From Novosphingobium umbonatum (GTDB lineage: Bacteria > Pseudomonadota > Alphaproteobacteria > Sphingomonadales > Sphingomonadaceae), in contig NZ_SACO01000003.1 in the NCBI RefSeq assembly GCF_004005905.1, positions 124,001-188,000 of the forward strand: a stretch of DNA of 64,000 bases. The letters run 5' to 3'. The translations under genes and the position numbers were made by a program. The notes below the pieces were generated by a model. That model saw only the letters and a program-made list of their open reading frames with translations, ran no database searches and was not told the DNA's origin. Shown one piece after another: positions 45,504 to 54,191 of the stretch (within the stretch, counting starts at the first letter, position 1; each line of letters begins with the position of its first letter).

Positions 45504-46994
45504 ATGATGAAGGCAAGCCCCTCCATTTCTTTGCGCATGGTGATGCTGGCGTGGGTTTCTGCGCTGGGCCTGATGCAGGTTCTGTTGTGGCGCTATCTGG
45601 GGCTGGGTTGGGGCTGGTTTGCAGCCTCGGGTGGGGCTTTGGTGGCCCTGTTGCTGTTGATCGCGCGGCAGAAATGGACAGAATGCCGTATTGATAGACG
45701 GGTTTTTGCGGTCGCTCTCCCGCTTTCGGTCCTGTTGCTGGTGCTGGGCGGTGAAGGCGGGCTGTTTTATGCCACGCCCGATTGGCAAGTCCGCTATGCC
45801 GTGCTGCATGATCTGGCCACGCAACCTTGGCCCTTTGCCTTTGCGCATCACGGTGGGCCGCTGATCCTGCGCTTGCCTTTGGGCATGTATCTCTTGCCCG
45901 GTCTTGTTGGGCAATATGCCGGTTTTTCTGCTGCTTGCTGGGCATTGTTGGTGCAGAATAGCCTGTTGCTGACGGGACTAATCGCCATGGGTTCGGCGCT
46001 GTTTGAAGGCGCAAGGCGGCAGTGGGTGGCGCTGGGCAGTTTTCTCGGATTTTCCGGTATGGATGTTCTGGGCCAATGGGTGGCCGGCAAATCTCTGGCG
46101 CTGCATCTGGAAGGCTGGGCCGGAGTGCAATTTTCCAGCACGATCACGCAAATATTCTGGGTGCCGCAGCATGCCATGGCAGGCTGGGTGCTGGCGCTGG
46201 CCTATTTACTGTGGTGGCGGGGTTTGGTGCCTTTGGCCGTGCTGGTGGCAGCCATGCCTTTGGTGGCTTTGCTGTCTCCCTTGGCCATGATCGGCGGATT
46301 GCCATTTGTGGCCTATGCAGGCGGAGTGGAGGTCTGGCGAAGGAAATGGCTCTGGCATGAGTTTCTTGCTGGGGCGCTGGCTCTTGTGGCTTGCGGACCT
46401 GCGCTGCTTTATCTCACGGCGGGAAGCGGTGCGGTGAAGCAAGGCGCGGCCCAATCTTTCCAGATCACAGGATATCCCATATTTATCCTGTTGGAAATTA
46501 GCGCTTATTGCTTAGCGCTCTGGCGAATGAAGCGTCAGCAGCCCTTTGGAATAGACACCAGGTGGATAGCGGTGCTGGCGCTGCTCGTCGTGCCTTGCGG
46601 GCAAATTGGAGACGGCGTGGATTTTGCCATGCGAGCCAGCATTCCGGCTTTGGCGATTTTGGCCTTGTCGATCGGCCATGCCTTGGGAGAACCGCAGCCA
46701 TGGGCTAAAGAGGCCAAGGGCTGGATCATGGTTGCGTTGGTTTTTGGGATTGCAACGCCTGCGGGGGAGATCTGGCGGGCGGTGACTTGGCAAGCAGCAA
46801 CGCCGGTTCTGTGCGGCTATCTGGGCGTCATCCGCAATGGCTATGCGACTTACACGGCGCCATGGGCAGCTTTGCCGGAAGCGATCAGGTCATCGGATAC
46901 GCAAATGGTGGTGGCGCATAATCCTTATCGCTGCTGGTCAAAGCCTTGGCGGGATCCTGTGTCGGGCGAGGCTTCTTTTCAGCACCCATATTGA
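45504..46994 (+). CDS. polytopic membrane protein of unknown function
   Basis: About 496 residues, very hydrophobic, with roughly ten or more membrane helices. Conspicuous runs include LLWRYLGLGWGWFAASGGALVALLLLI-type sequence (split here), LPLSVLLLVLGGEGGLF, a strongly charged central segment, FVAYAGGVEVWRRKW and VVPCGQIGDGVDFAMRASIPALAIL. Aromatic and charged residues in the periplasmic loops, and the HHGGPLILRLPLGMYLLP stretch, resemble GT-C-type glycosyltransferases, but no catalytic Asp motif is clear. The start is uncertain: ATG 45504 has a purine run upstream, ATG 45486 is an alternative. The family is not recognised. Confidence 0.6.
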   Translation: MMKASPSISLRMVMLAWVSALGLMQVLLWRYLGLGWGWFAASGGALVALLLLIARQKWTECRIDRRVFAVALPLSVLLLVLGGEGGLFYATPDWQVRYAVLHDLATQPWPFAFAHHGGPLILRLPLGMYLLPGLVGQYAGFSAACWALLVQNSLLLTGLIAMGSALFEGARRQWVALGSFLGFSGMDVLGQWVAGKSLALHLEGWAGVQFSSTITQIFWVPQHAMAGWVLALAYLLWWRGLVPLAVLVAAMPLVALLSPLAMIGGLPFVAYAGGVEVWRRKWLWHEFLAGALALVACGPALLYLTAGSGAVKQGAAQSFQITGYPIFILLEISAYCLALWRMKRQQPFGIDTRWIAVLALLVVPCGQIGDGVDFAMRASIPALAILALSIGHALGEPQPWAKEAKGWIMVALVFGIATPAGEIWRAVTWQAATPVLCGYLGVIRNGYATYTAPWAALPEAIRSSDTQMVVAHNPYRCWSKPWRDPVSGEASFQHPY

Positions 46995-47075
46995 TGTAAA
47001 TAGCGGGGCCCCACACCGGTCACCACGTTGGGTTTATAATCCACATTATGTAAACAAAGATCAGCGGCAGTGCGC

Positions 47076-47855
47076 TTAGACATCTACCCACATGCCATCA
47101 TAGCCCACTTCCACATGGGCAGGCACCTCCTGGCTCAGCGTTGCATAATCCATGCTCTTATCCAGATGCGTCAGCACCACCCGCTTGGCCTTGGTAATCC
47201 GCGCCAGTTCCAAAGACATGCTCAAATTCGCGTGGGTTGGATGCGGATCACGCCGCAGACAGTCCACCACCAGCAAATCGCTGCCGTAGAACAAATTGAC
47301 CATCTCATCGGAAATCTCGCTGAAATCCGTGGCATAGCTCACAACCTTGCCATCGCAGTCGAAGCGGAAGCCGGTGCTCATGGCAGGACCGTGCCGCATC
47401 AGGCACCAGTCCACGCCAAAGCCGACACACATTTTCAGCCGGTCAAGCGTCTCCAATTGCACGATCGTCGGATAGCCAAACTGCCCCGCAAACACATATC
47501 CGAAGCGATTGCGCAGTCGCCGCACCGTTTCTTCCGCTCCATAACCCAGCAGCGGTCCACCGCGACCGTAACGGAACGGGCGCAAGTCATCGATGCCGTG
47601 GCAATGGTCGGCATGGTCGTGCGTCCAGAACACAGCATCAAGACGGTGGATGTCATTGGCCATCAATTGCTGGCGCAAATCGGTGCTGGTATCGACCAAA
47701 AGCCGCGAACCTGCGTCATTTTCCAAAAGGATCGAGGCACGCGTACGGCGGTTTTTCGGTTCGTTGGGATTGCAATCGCCCCAATCTGGTCCATCCGGTC
47801 CCGCCAGGCGCGGCACGCCGGTTGAGGTCCCGCTGCCCAGCAACAAGACCTTCAT
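47076..47855 (-). CDS. MBL-fold metallo-hydrolase (PhnP-like)
   Basis: A 259-residue metallo-beta-lactamase-fold protein with the metal-binding motif HDHADH (79-84), GSGTSTGVPRLAGP at the start and the final histidine in LTHLDKS. The overall pattern matches the phosphodiesterase branch related to PhnP and YcbX-type hydrolases. Its ATG overlaps the tatD stop by 4 bases at the 3' end of the long operon. The substrate is probably a cyclic or aryl phosphodiester (family inference). About 80 bp of AT-richer DNA separates it from the membrane protein. Confidence 0.88.
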   Translation of the reverse strand: MKVLLLGSGTSTGVPRLAGPDGPDWGDCNPNEPKNRRTRASILLENDAGSRLLVDTSTDLRQQLMANDIHRLDAVFWTHDHADHCHGIDDLRPFRYGRGGPLLGYGAEETVRRLRNRFGYVFAGQFGYPTIVQLETLDRLKMCVGFGVDWCLMRHGPAMSTGFRFDCDGKVVSYATDFSEISDEMVNLFYGSDLLVVDCLRRDPHPTHANLSMSLELARITKAKRVVLTHLDKSMDYATLSQEVPAHVEVGYDGMWVDV

Positions 47856-48631
47856 GCGCGCACCGCCTTGGCAAACAGCCGATAGAAATTCGCGGTCGTC
47901 TGCTCCGCTAAAGCTTCCGGTGTCACACCGCGCAGACCTGCCACAAAGCGCGCCGTGTCGGCCGTGAAGGCTGGCTCACAAGTCTTGCCGCGATGGGGGA
48001 CGGGGGCCAGCCATGGGGAGTCGGTTTCCACCAGCAACCGATCCTCAGGTATTTCCGCAGCAAAGCCTTGCAAGTCTTTGGCACTCTTGAAAGTTACAAT
48101 GCCGGACAGCGAGATGGTCAACCCCAAATCCAGCATCCGCCGCCCGAAATCGGCCGAGGCGGTAAAGCAATGGATCAGCGCCGGAAAGGCTCCCATGGCC
48201 ATTTCTTCTTCCAGAATGCGCGCCGTATCCTCCTCCGCATCGCGGGTATGGATCACCAGCGGCAGACCGGTTTCGCGCGCGGCGCGGATATGGGTGCGGA
48301 ACACATCTTGCTGCACCTGCCGGTCGGAATGGTCGTAGTAATAGTCCAGACCACCCTCGCCCAGCCCTACCACTTTAGGATGGGCCGAGGCCGCCAGCAA
48401 AGCCGCCTCGCCCAGATCCTGATGGTCGTCGGCCTCATGCGGGTGGATACCCACCGTGGCCCAAACGTCAGCGTGACGCTCGGCGGTGGCAATCACCGCT
48501 TCCCATTCGCTGCGCATGGTGGAAATGTTCAGGAACGCGCCGATCCCCGCTGCCCGCGCACGGTCCAGCACGGCGGCTTGATCTTCCACCACGCCCTTGT
48601 GGTTGAGATGGCAGTGGGAATCGATCAGCAT
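47852..48631 (-). CDS. tatD: TatD family deoxyribonuclease/hydrolase
   Basis: A 259-residue TIM-barrel metalloenzyme opening MLIDSHCHLN (H6, H8), with VGIHPHEADDH, GLGEGGLDYYYDHS and PLVIHTRDAEEDT, and finishing LLVETDSPWLAP. TatD proteins are metal-dependent 3'-5' exonucleases or deacylases. Its ATG and the metG TGA share bases (TGATG), the standard metG-tatD linkage. Confidence 0.92.
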   Translation of the reverse strand: MLIDSHCHLNHKGVVEDQAAVLDRARAAGIGAFLNISTMRSEWEAVIATAERHADVWATVGIHPHEADDHQDLGEAALLAASAHPKVVGLGEGGLDYYYDHSDRQVQQDVFRTHIRAARETGLPLVIHTRDAEEDTARILEEEMAMGAFPALIHCFTASADFGRRMLDLGLTISLSGIVTFKSAKDLQGFAAEIPEDRLLVETDSPWLAPVPHRGKTCEPAFTADTARFVAGLRGVTPEALAEQTTANFYRLFAKAVRA

Positions 48632-50211
48632 CAGTCGGCGTCCACCGGCATTTCCAGACGGGGGAACACGCCCACCGGCTGCGACAGGGTAAAGCCCGAT
48701 TGGCGAAGGCGTTCATACCAAGTATAGGGATCGAGAGTATTTTCGTAAATCGATCCTAAGTTCCGCTCATCAGCTGGAATCCCCATCTGGTCTAGCAGCC
48801 TGTTAGCACTGTCTGGAATGACCGGTGCGATTGCGATTGCTAGATCCCGTAGCTGCAAGAACAACATAGCCAGAACGTCTTTCATGCGCTCCGGATTTTC
48901 TTTCTTTAATTTCCAAGGCGCCTGAGCATCGATGTATTGATTGCAAGCGTAAACAGCTCGCATCCAGCAATCAATTCCTTGTGAAAAATCCATCTTTTCA
49001 AATAATGGAATGAGGCCTTCGGCCAACTCTTTATACTGAATTTCGGCCAAGTTAATTTCTTCTTGGAAGGAATTGCCATTGAATTCCGGCAATTCGCCAC
49101 CCAGATTTTTGAAGATAAGGCTAAGCGTGCGCTGCGCCAGATTGCCGAAACTGTTGGCCAATTCGGCATTGCAGCGCGTCACAATCGCCTTGGCGGAATA
49201 GCTGCCGTCGTTCCCAAAGCTGACTTCGCGCATCAGGAAATAGCGCAAGGCGTCCACGCCAAAGGTTTCGGCCAGTTCAAGCGGGTCCACCACATTGCCA
49301 AGGCTCTTGGACATTTTCTCGCCACGATGCAGCAGGAAGCCATGACCAAACACCGTTTTGGGCAGAGGCAAATCCGCGCTCATCAGGAAAGCGGGCCAAT
49401 AGACGGTGTGGAAACGCACAATATCCTTGCCGATCAGGTGGATATTGGCAGGCCACCACTTTTCCATCTCCGGCGTTTTTTCCGGATAGCCAAGGCCGGT
49501 GATATAATTGGTCAGCGCATCGACCCAAACATACATCACATGGCCTGGCGCATCGGGCACCGGTACACCCCAATCAAACGAGGTGCGCGAAACAGACAGA
49601 TCGCGCAAACCGCCCTTTACAAAGCTGATCACTTCGTTGCGGCGGCTCTCGGGCTGGATGAAATCGGGGTTGGCTTCAAAATAGGCCAGCAGCTTGTCGC
49701 CATAGGCAGACAGGCGGAAGAACCAGCTTTCTTCCACATTCCATTCCACCGGCGTGCCTTGCGGAGACAGCTTTACCCCGCCTTCGCCTTCGACCAGTTC
49801 GCTTTCGTCATAAAAAGCCTCGTCGCGCACCGAATACCAGCCTTCGTAGCGGTCGAGATAGAGGTCGCCCTTGTCCGCCATCGCGCGCCAGATGGCCTGG
49901 CTGGCGGTGTAATGTTCGGGCGCGGTGGTGCGCTGGAAACGGTCATAGGAAATATTCAACGCATCACACATGGCCTGAAAATGCGCGCTCATCTCGTCGC
50001 ACAGGTCGCGCACAGTCATGCCAAGCTCGCGCGCCTTTTGCGCCATTTTCAGCCCGTGTTCGTCCGTGCCGGTCTGGAAACGCACGTCGCGGCCCTGCGC
50101 CCGCTGGAAACGGGCGATGACATCGGCGGCAATCGCTTCATAGGCATGGCCAATATGCGGCTTGCCATTGGGATAGGCGATGGCGGTGGTGATATAGAAT
50201 GGTTCGGCCAT
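48631..50211 (-). CDS. metG: methionine--tRNA ligase
   Basis: Class I synthetase charging elongator and initiator tRNA-Met. 526 residues: HIGH at 19-22 (KPHIGHAYEA), KMSKS at 299-303, and a helical anticodon-binding domain. It lacks the EMAP-like C-terminal tRNA-binding module. Odd point: the DNA for residues about 378-497 (48721-49080) is only about 44% GC by hand count and codon-rich in A/T, unlike the flanks; see findings. Follows holB after a 104-bp gap. Confidence 0.95.
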   Translation of the reverse strand: MAEPFYITTAIAYPNGKPHIGHAYEAIAADVIARFQRAQGRDVRFQTGTDEHGLKMAQKARELGMTVRDLCDEMSAHFQAMCDALNISYDRFQRTTAPEHYTASQAIWRAMADKGDLYLDRYEGWYSVRDEAFYDESELVEGEGGVKLSPQGTPVEWNVEESWFFRLSAYGDKLLAYFEANPDFIQPESRRNEVISFVKGGLRDLSVSRTSFDWGVPVPDAPGHVMYVWVDALTNYITGLGYPEKTPEMEKWWPANIHLIGKDIVRFHTVYWPAFLMSADLPLPKTVFGHGFLLHRGEKMSKSLGNVVDPLELAETFGVDALRYFLMREVSFGNDGSYSAKAIVTRCNAELANSFGNLAQRTLSLIFKNLGGELPEFNGNSFQEEINLAEIQYKELAEGLIPLFEKMDFSQGIDCWMRAVYACNQYIDAQAPWKLKKENPERMKDVLAMLFLQLRDLAIAIAPVIPDSANRLLDQMGIPADERNLGSIYENTLDPYTWYERLRQSGFTLSQPVGVFPRLEMPVDAD

Positions 50212-50315
50212 GGGCCTGCAATACCTGTGCTGGAGAGAAATGTCGGCTGCCTCTCTAGGCAGGAGCGCGGGGGGAGGAAACAGTTTTTTGAAAGCGCAGC
50301 GCGATACCGGCCCGT

Positions 50316-51260
50316 TTAATGCGCCGCCGCGATCAAACCGCCCAATTCCATGGCCAGCATGGCCGCGTCATAATTGAACTGCGGCGCTTCCAGCCCCAAT
50401 CGGGCCACGGCGCTATGCGCCTCGATCAAACGTGCCTGCCGCGCCGGATCAGCCCCGCGCAAGGCACCCGCCAACACCGCCCGCGCCAGTTCGAAGGTTG
50501 CCGCCACCCGCTCCCGACTGGGCCTTGCGCCCAATTCAGCGGACAAAGCCCCACGCAGGCGGAAACCGGCGTCCCCTTCATCCAGCAAACGCTGCATCAA
50601 CTGATGCACAGGCGCCAGATCTTCCTCGACAAATTCCAGCGCCACACCGGGCGAGCCTTGGGCGGCCACAATTGCAGCGGCGCGAGTGGCTTCATCGCTG
50701 TTGGGCACGGCGCGGCTGAGCACCAGTTCCACTTGGGCGTCAGGCAAAGGCGCAAAGCGCAGGATACGGCAGCGTGAACGGATGGTGGGCAGCAAACGCC
50801 CGATCCGATGCGCCACCAACAGGAAATAGGTGCCCTCTGGCGGTTCCTCCAAGGATTTCAGCAGGCAGTTGACCGCATTCTTTTCCAGATGGTCCGCCGG
50901 ATCGATAATCACCACCCGTCGCCGCCCCAGTGTAGGCCGCGTGGTCAAGCGGCGCTGGAGGTTGCGGATTTCATCAATGGTGATCGCCCGCTTCCGGTTG
51001 AAGGGCTGGCCCGCCTCGCGCTTTTTCTCATCCTCCTTGGTCGCGGGGGGATGTTCGGGGATCAGGATATCGGGATGGGCATCGGGCTCTGGCTGGGGCA
51101 CGCCCGCCTCGGCCACCAGTTCGGCGGCAGCGGCCAGAGCAAAACTGCCCTTGCCCACGCCTTGCGGGCCAGACAGTATCCATGCGTGATGCATCCGGTG
51201 GCCCGCCATAGCCTGCCGCCATTCGCGCCACGGGGCCTCATGGCCCAGCATCATAGCCAT
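50316..51260 (-). CDS. holB: DNA polymerase III subunit delta' (HolB)
   Basis: Clamp-loader subunit, 314 residues. P-loop GPQGVGKGSF (31-40), conserved KRAITIDEIRNLQRRLTTRPTLGRRRVVIIDPADHLEKNAVNCLLKSLEEPP-type region (sensor 1 and the SRC-like RSRCRIL), and a C-terminal collar domain. The start is not certain (ATG 51260, 51254 or 51251), all overlapping the tmk stop. The tmk-holB pair is typical. Confidence 0.92.
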   Translation of the reverse strand: MAMMLGHEAPWREWRQAMAGHRMHHAWILSGPQGVGKGSFALAAAAELVAEAGVPQPEPDAHPDILIPEHPPATKEDEKKREAGQPFNRKRAITIDEIRNLQRRLTTRPTLGRRRVVIIDPADHLEKNAVNCLLKSLEEPPEGTYFLLVAHRIGRLLPTIRSRCRILRFAPLPDAQVELVLSRAVPNSDEATRAAAIVAAQGSPGVALEFVEEDLAPVHQLMQRLLDEGDAGFRLRGALSAELGARPSRERVAATFELARAVLAGALRGADPARQARLIEAHSAVARLGLEAPQFNYDAAMLAMELGGLIAAAH

Positions 51261-51877
51261 GGCGCAAGCGCTGCCATCACCGTGTGATGCACTTCCTCCG
51301 CCGCGCCGCCGCCCTGAATGCGGGCAAAGCGCTCTGGCTCCGCCTGCGCATAGGCGGCAAAGGCGGCGGCCACGCGGGCGTGATAATCGGCAGGCCTGCC
51401 GCCTATCCGGTCCGATCCGTCCACATCACGCGCGGCAAGGCGGGCAGCGGTGATCTCGGGTGCCACTTCAAACAACAGCGTCAGGTCGGGCAGCAGGCCT
51501 TCACTGCCGATGGCGTGCAATTGGCGAATATCTGCGTCGGAAAGGCCGCTACCGCCGCCCTGATAGGCACGACTGGAGTCCAGAAACCTGTCACACACCA
51601 CCCAAGCGCCCCGCGCCAGAGCGGGGCGGATCAAACGCTCCACATGGTCGGCGCGGGCAGCGGCAAACAGCAGAGCCTCGGCCCTTGCCCCCCATCCCTC
51701 ACCATCGGTGCCCAGCACCAGCGCGCGGATCGCTTCCGCCCCTGCGGTGCCGCCCGGTTCGCGGGTCATCACCACTTCCAGCCCGCGTTCGCGCAAAGCC
51801 TGCGCCAACAGGCGGCTCTGGGTGGATTTGCCCACCCCTTCCCCGCCTTCCAGCGCGATGAAACGGCCGATCGTCAT
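51251..51877 (-). CDS. tmk: thymidylate kinase
   Basis: Phosphorylates dTMP to dTDP. 208 residues with P-loop GGEGVGKST (11-19), the DRX-like TREPGGTAGAE motif and CDRFLDSSRAYQGGGSGL (lid and substrate region). Overlaps dacC by 4 bases and holB by up to 10, part of the long minus-strand operon. Confidence 0.96.
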   Translation of the reverse strand: MTIGRFIALEGGEGVGKSTQSRLLAQALRERGLEVVMTREPGGTAGAEAIRALVLGTDGEGWGARAEALLFAAARADHVERLIRPALARGAWVVCDRFLDSSRAYQGGGSGLSDADIRQLHAIGSEGLLPDLTLLFEVAPEITAARLAARDVDGSDRIGGRPADYHARVAAAFAAYAQAEPERFARIQGGGAAEEVHHTVMAALAPWL

Positions 51878-53163
51878 GCCGGAGCCTTTTCCGGCGCGGG
51901 CGCGATCAGGCGTGCAAAACCGGTTTTAACCCGCTCGATAAAGCCGCCCTTGGCCACATCTTCCGCGGCCGTTACCGGCAGGCGCACCGGCTTGTTCTTG
52001 CCCAGCTGCACTTCCAGTTCGGCCACGGTGGTTCCCTTCACAATCGGCGCGACCAAAGGCCCGTGGTAGACAAGACGCATCGACACCGGCGCATGGCCGC
52101 CCTTAGGCAGCGTAACATAGAAATCGCGCGGGGCCTCCAGCTTCACCTCGCTTTTCATGCCCCCCTGCACGGCGGCAGAGGAAAGTGGCGTCCCTTCCGG
52201 CACCAAAGGCTTATCTTCCCAAGCGTTAAAGCCCCATTCCAGCAAGGCTTTGGCGGCGGCGGTGCGTTCCTTGGGCGTTTCCACACCGGCCAGCACCATC
52301 ACCAGACGCCTTTTCCCCCGCAACGCCGAGCCGAGGAAATTGTAATGCGCCTCGCCGGTAAAGCCGGTCTTGATGCCGTCCGCGCCTTCCACAATGCCCA
52401 AAGTCGGATCATGGTTGGGCTGAGTTATGCCGTTCCAAGTCATCCCCTTTTGCCCGACATAGCGGTGGTAATAGTCAGGGTGGCGATGGATCATCGCCTC
52501 GGACAATTTGACCAGATCGCGCGCCGAGACATGGGTGACGCCCTTGTCCATCCAGCCATTGGGCGTGCCGAAATGGCTATGCGTCATGCCCAATTCCTTG
52601 GCCGTGGCGTTCATGCGCGCCACAAAGGCAGCGACACTGCCCCCCGCCCCTTCGGCCAGAACCACCGCGCCATCATTGGCCGATACATTCATAATGCCCA
52701 GCAACAGGTCGCGGACAGGCACCTGGCTGCCATCGGACAGGAACATCCGGCTGCCCTTGCTATGCCATTCGCGCCATGCCTCTCGGCTGACCTTGAAAGT
52801 CTGCTCCTCGCGCAATTCACCCTTGGCCAGCATTTCAAAGGCGACAAAGGCCGTCATCGTCTTGGTGACGGATGCAGGCAGGAAAGGCTGGTCCGCATTA
52901 TGCTCATAAAGCGTGCGGCCAGAGCCAAGGTCTACCAACAAAGCCACCGGAGCCGCCGCCACAGCAGCAGGCGGCGCGGGGTCATTGTCGCTGGCAGGCG
53001 CGGCCTCGGCCATGGTGGTGGAGGTGGGCGAAGGCAAAGGTGGCGCCAGTGGCACCGACACCGTGCCCGAGGCATGGCCGCCATATAGCGCTACTATCGC
53101 CAAGCCGGAAACCGTCAGCAGCCCTGCTGCCATCACACCCTTATGCCAAGCGGTAAAAGCCAA
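51874..53163 (-). CDS. dacC: D-alanyl-D-alanine carboxypeptidase (DacC/PBP5-type)
   Basis: Trims pentapeptide stems in peptidoglycan. 429 residues: N-terminal hydrophobic anchor, a disordered Pro/Ala linker (30-72), then the S11 serine carboxypeptidase domain with SVTK (S98, K101), SAN (161-163) and KTG (265-267), and a C-terminal beta domain ending in an amphipathic helix for membrane attachment. The 4-base overlap with tmk and 8-bp gap from rlpA place it in the same transcript. Confidence 0.94.
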   Translation of the reverse strand: MAFTAWHKGVMAAGLLTVSGLAIVALYGGHASGTVSVPLAPPLPSPTSTTMAEAAPASDNDPAPPAAVAAAPVALLVDLGSGRTLYEHNADQPFLPASVTKTMTAFVAFEMLAKGELREEQTFKVSREAWREWHSKGSRMFLSDGSQVPVRDLLLGIMNVSANDGAVVLAEGAGGSVAAFVARMNATAKELGMTHSHFGTPNGWMDKGVTHVSARDLVKLSEAMIHRHPDYYHRYVGQKGMTWNGITQPNHDPTLGIVEGADGIKTGFTGEAHYNFLGSALRGKRRLVMVLAGVETPKERTAAAKALLEWGFNAWEDKPLVPEGTPLSSAAVQGGMKSEVKLEAPRDFYVTLPKGGHAPVSMRLVYHGPLVAPIVKGTTVAELEVQLGKNKPVRLPVTAAEDVAKGGFIERVKTGFARLIAPAPEKAPA

Positions 53164-53171
53164 AACGCGTC

Positions 53172-54191
53172 CTATTCCCCGTGCTGGATTCGCGCCTCGC
53201 TATATCCTGCGTTCCGCGCCTTCGCCAGCGCCCAGCCAGCCTGTTGCTCTTTGGCATAGGGCCCAAGTCGCACGCGCCACAATTTACCCACAGTTGTGAC
53301 ACTTGCGCCCAGTTTTTGCGCGACAGCCTGCGCGCGGGCGCGGTCGGAAAAGGCGCCGACTTGCACATAGATATGGCCCGAAAGCGCCAGTCGCGCGGTG
53401 GCTAAGGTTGGAGCTGGCCGCGATTCGGGCTGGCTCGGCGGGTTAACCGGATCGGCGACAGGCTCTGGCGCGGAATAATCAGCGCCAGCGGTGGGAGGCT
53501 GGATGGTGGGCGGCAGAATCTTGGGTGCCTTGGCCACCTTGCCTGCCCCTGCCTTCACCGGCTTGGCAGGCGCAACCGGCATCACACCGGCAGGTTGATT
53601 ACCGCGCACCAGCGAGGCTCCGGCGCGGGTGGCGGCGGGGTCTTTTTCCAGACGGCGGATCAACACATCCAGCAAGGTCTTGGGCGTGGCCATTCGCTCC
53701 GGCGCGGCATGGCCAGAGCGCAGCAACGCCCGATCCGTCTCCAACGGGTTCACGCGGCGCACACGGATCGCACCATCTCCCGACAGGCCCAATTGCGCCG
53801 CCGCCATAGGCGAGAGTTCCAGCGCATGCGTGCCATCCATCGGCCCGCGCCTTTCCACCCGAACCAAGATTGTGCGGCCAGAGGCAAGGCTGGTGACCTC
53901 GACATAGCTGGGCAAGGGCAAAGTATGATGCGCGGCGCTATAGCCGGTGGCGGGGCCACCTACGCTGGCATAGCCCACGGCATCGTAATTCATCGTGTCG
54001 GCGGGGGTGAAAACCGTCGCGCCAATCTTGTAGGGATCGCCCAGGATCACCGGATAATCCGCCGAAGGATCATTTACCACCGGCAGCGCCACAGGCGCGC
54101 GCCCTACCGCCTGAGACCCCAGCAAAGCCAGAGCGCAAACGCCGCTCCACAGGCTGCGCCGCAACAGCGGCAATCTATCGGGCAATCTCAT
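53172..54191 (-). CDS. RlpA-like septal ring lytic protein with SPOR domain
   Basis: 339 residues: signal peptide (1-30), a double-psi beta-barrel RlpA domain with MNYDAVGYASVGGPATGYSAAHHTLPLPSYVEVTSLASGRTILVRV, a long Pro/Ala/Val linker and a C-terminal SPOR domain (about 270-339; GHIYVQVGAFSDRARAQAVAQKLG) that binds denuded glycan at the septum. RlpA proteins cleave naked glycan in some bacteria. It overlaps the end of mltB by 17 bases. The RlpA signature Asp/His pair is only partly recognisable here, so enzymatic activity is unproven. Confidence 0.87.
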   Translation of the reverse strand: MRLPDRLPLLRRSLWSGVCALALLGSQAVGRAPVALPVVNDPSADYPVILGDPYKIGATVFTPADTMNYDAVGYASVGGPATGYSAAHHTLPLPSYVEVTSLASGRTILVRVERRGPMDGTHALELSPMAAAQLGLSGDGAIRVRRVNPLETDRALLRSGHAAPERMATPKTLLDVLIRRLEKDPAATRAGASLVRGNQPAGVMPVAPAKPVKAGAGKVAKAPKILPPTIQPPTAGADYSAPEPVADPVNPPSQPESRPAPTLATARLALSGHIYVQVGAFSDRARAQAVAQKLGASVTTVGKLWRVRLGPYAKEQQAGWALAKARNAGYSEARIQHGE

